Source: Acidobacteriota bacterium (GTDB taxonomy: Bacteria > Actinomycetota > Acidimicrobiia > Spongiisociales > UBA5794). Taken from it: DNA of 13,238 nt. Below the pieces are notes generated by a model. The model had not been told where the DNA came from and made no database searches. It saw nothing but the letters and a program-made list of their open reading frames with translations. The stretch lies in the NCBI GenBank assembly GCA_004356175.1, contig SMXV01000037.1:1-13238 (forward strand). The letters are read 5' to 3'. The position numbers and the translations under genes are program-made. The first letter of the stretch is position 1. Every line of letters starts with the position of its first letter. Positions 13,070 to 13,238 of this stretch are shown here, in pieces.

Positions 13070-13238
13070 ATGCGTCGCGCTGGTCACAACCCAGTCGCAG
13101 TTACAGACGCGGAAGAGTTGATGCGTATGGCAATCGAGGCAACTCGAAATACATACCCGCATCCGAATCCGCGTGTGGGAGCTGTACTCATGTCACAGGA
13201 TGGTGACGTGGTTTCAGTCGCTGCACATCAGGGGCAGG
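13070..13238 (+). CDS. ribD: Riboflavin biosynthesis deaminase/reductase RibD (3' end outside window)
   Basis: RibD deaminates and then reduces the pyrimidine intermediate derived from GTP in riboflavin synthesis. Only 56 codons are visible, all from the N-terminal deaminase domain. Met-Arg-Met-Ala-Ile-Glu-Ala at 18-24 and HPNPRVGAVLMSQDG at 31-45 match the family start (MxxAlxlA, then PNPxVGAV). AAHQGQ at 51-56 corresponds to the GxHxGxG stretch before the zinc-binding HAE, which falls outside. ATG 13070 is supported by GAAAGGGG at 13057-13064, five bases upstream, lying within riboswitch helix P1. Genes for the rest of the pathway would be expected downstream. An FMN riboswitch directly before it makes the assignment firm despite the short fragment. 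Confidence 0.93.
   Translation, partial: MRRAGHNPVAVTDAEELMRMAIEATRNTYPHPNPRVGAVLMSQDGDVVSVAAHQGQ

Overview
The window reads as a stretch of chromosome from a moderately GC-rich actinobacterium. The order carB, pyrF, mihF, gmk, rpoZ, coaBC, priA, fmt, rpe, ribD follows, with some insertions and losses, the order I recall from Mycobacterium tuberculosis (roughly Rv1384 to Rv1409). Two features are typically actinobacterial: a gene for the mycobacterial-type integration host factor just before gmk, and a PriA that has lost its helicase motifs. The inserted genes (a class 1B-like pyrD, def, a PPK2 kinase) and a type 1 PyrF differ from mycobacteria. This suggests a deeper-branching lineage such as Acidimicrobiia or a relative, but the class is an inference.

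Positions 1-4079: the 3' part of carB, then pyrD and pyrF, joined by overlapping stop and start codons. This is a pyrimidine (UMP) operon. Positions 4165-6498: mihF, gmk, rpoZ and coaBC, covering nucleoid structure, GMP phosphorylation, the RNA polymerase omega subunit and coenzyme A synthesis. Positions 6525-9947: a helicase-dead priA, an unassigned 280-base gap, then def and fmt, the paired enzymes that remove and add the formyl group on initiator methionine. Positions 9971-10777, minus strand: a PPK2 polyphosphate kinase, convergent with fmt and divergent from rpe. Positions 10884-12477: rpe, translationally coupled to a receiver-GGDEF response regulator.

Positions 12478-12946 hold no credible gene. 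They carry about 39 tandem, degenerate 7-base repeats in six in-register blocks. The blocks lie in opposite orientation on either side of a central hairpin, and an 11-base inverted repeat encloses most of the region. This is the most unusual part of the window. It directly precedes an FMN riboswitch (about 12944-13064) whose closing helix contains the ribosome binding site of ribD. ribD starts at 13070 and runs off the end.

Almost all genes are housekeeping genes packed into tight, coupled operons. The points of real interest are the heptad-repeat block, the structured gap before def, the class 1B-type PyrD with no PyrK nearby, the PPK2 gene sitting where rsmB would be expected, and the c-di-GMP-type regulator tied to rpe.
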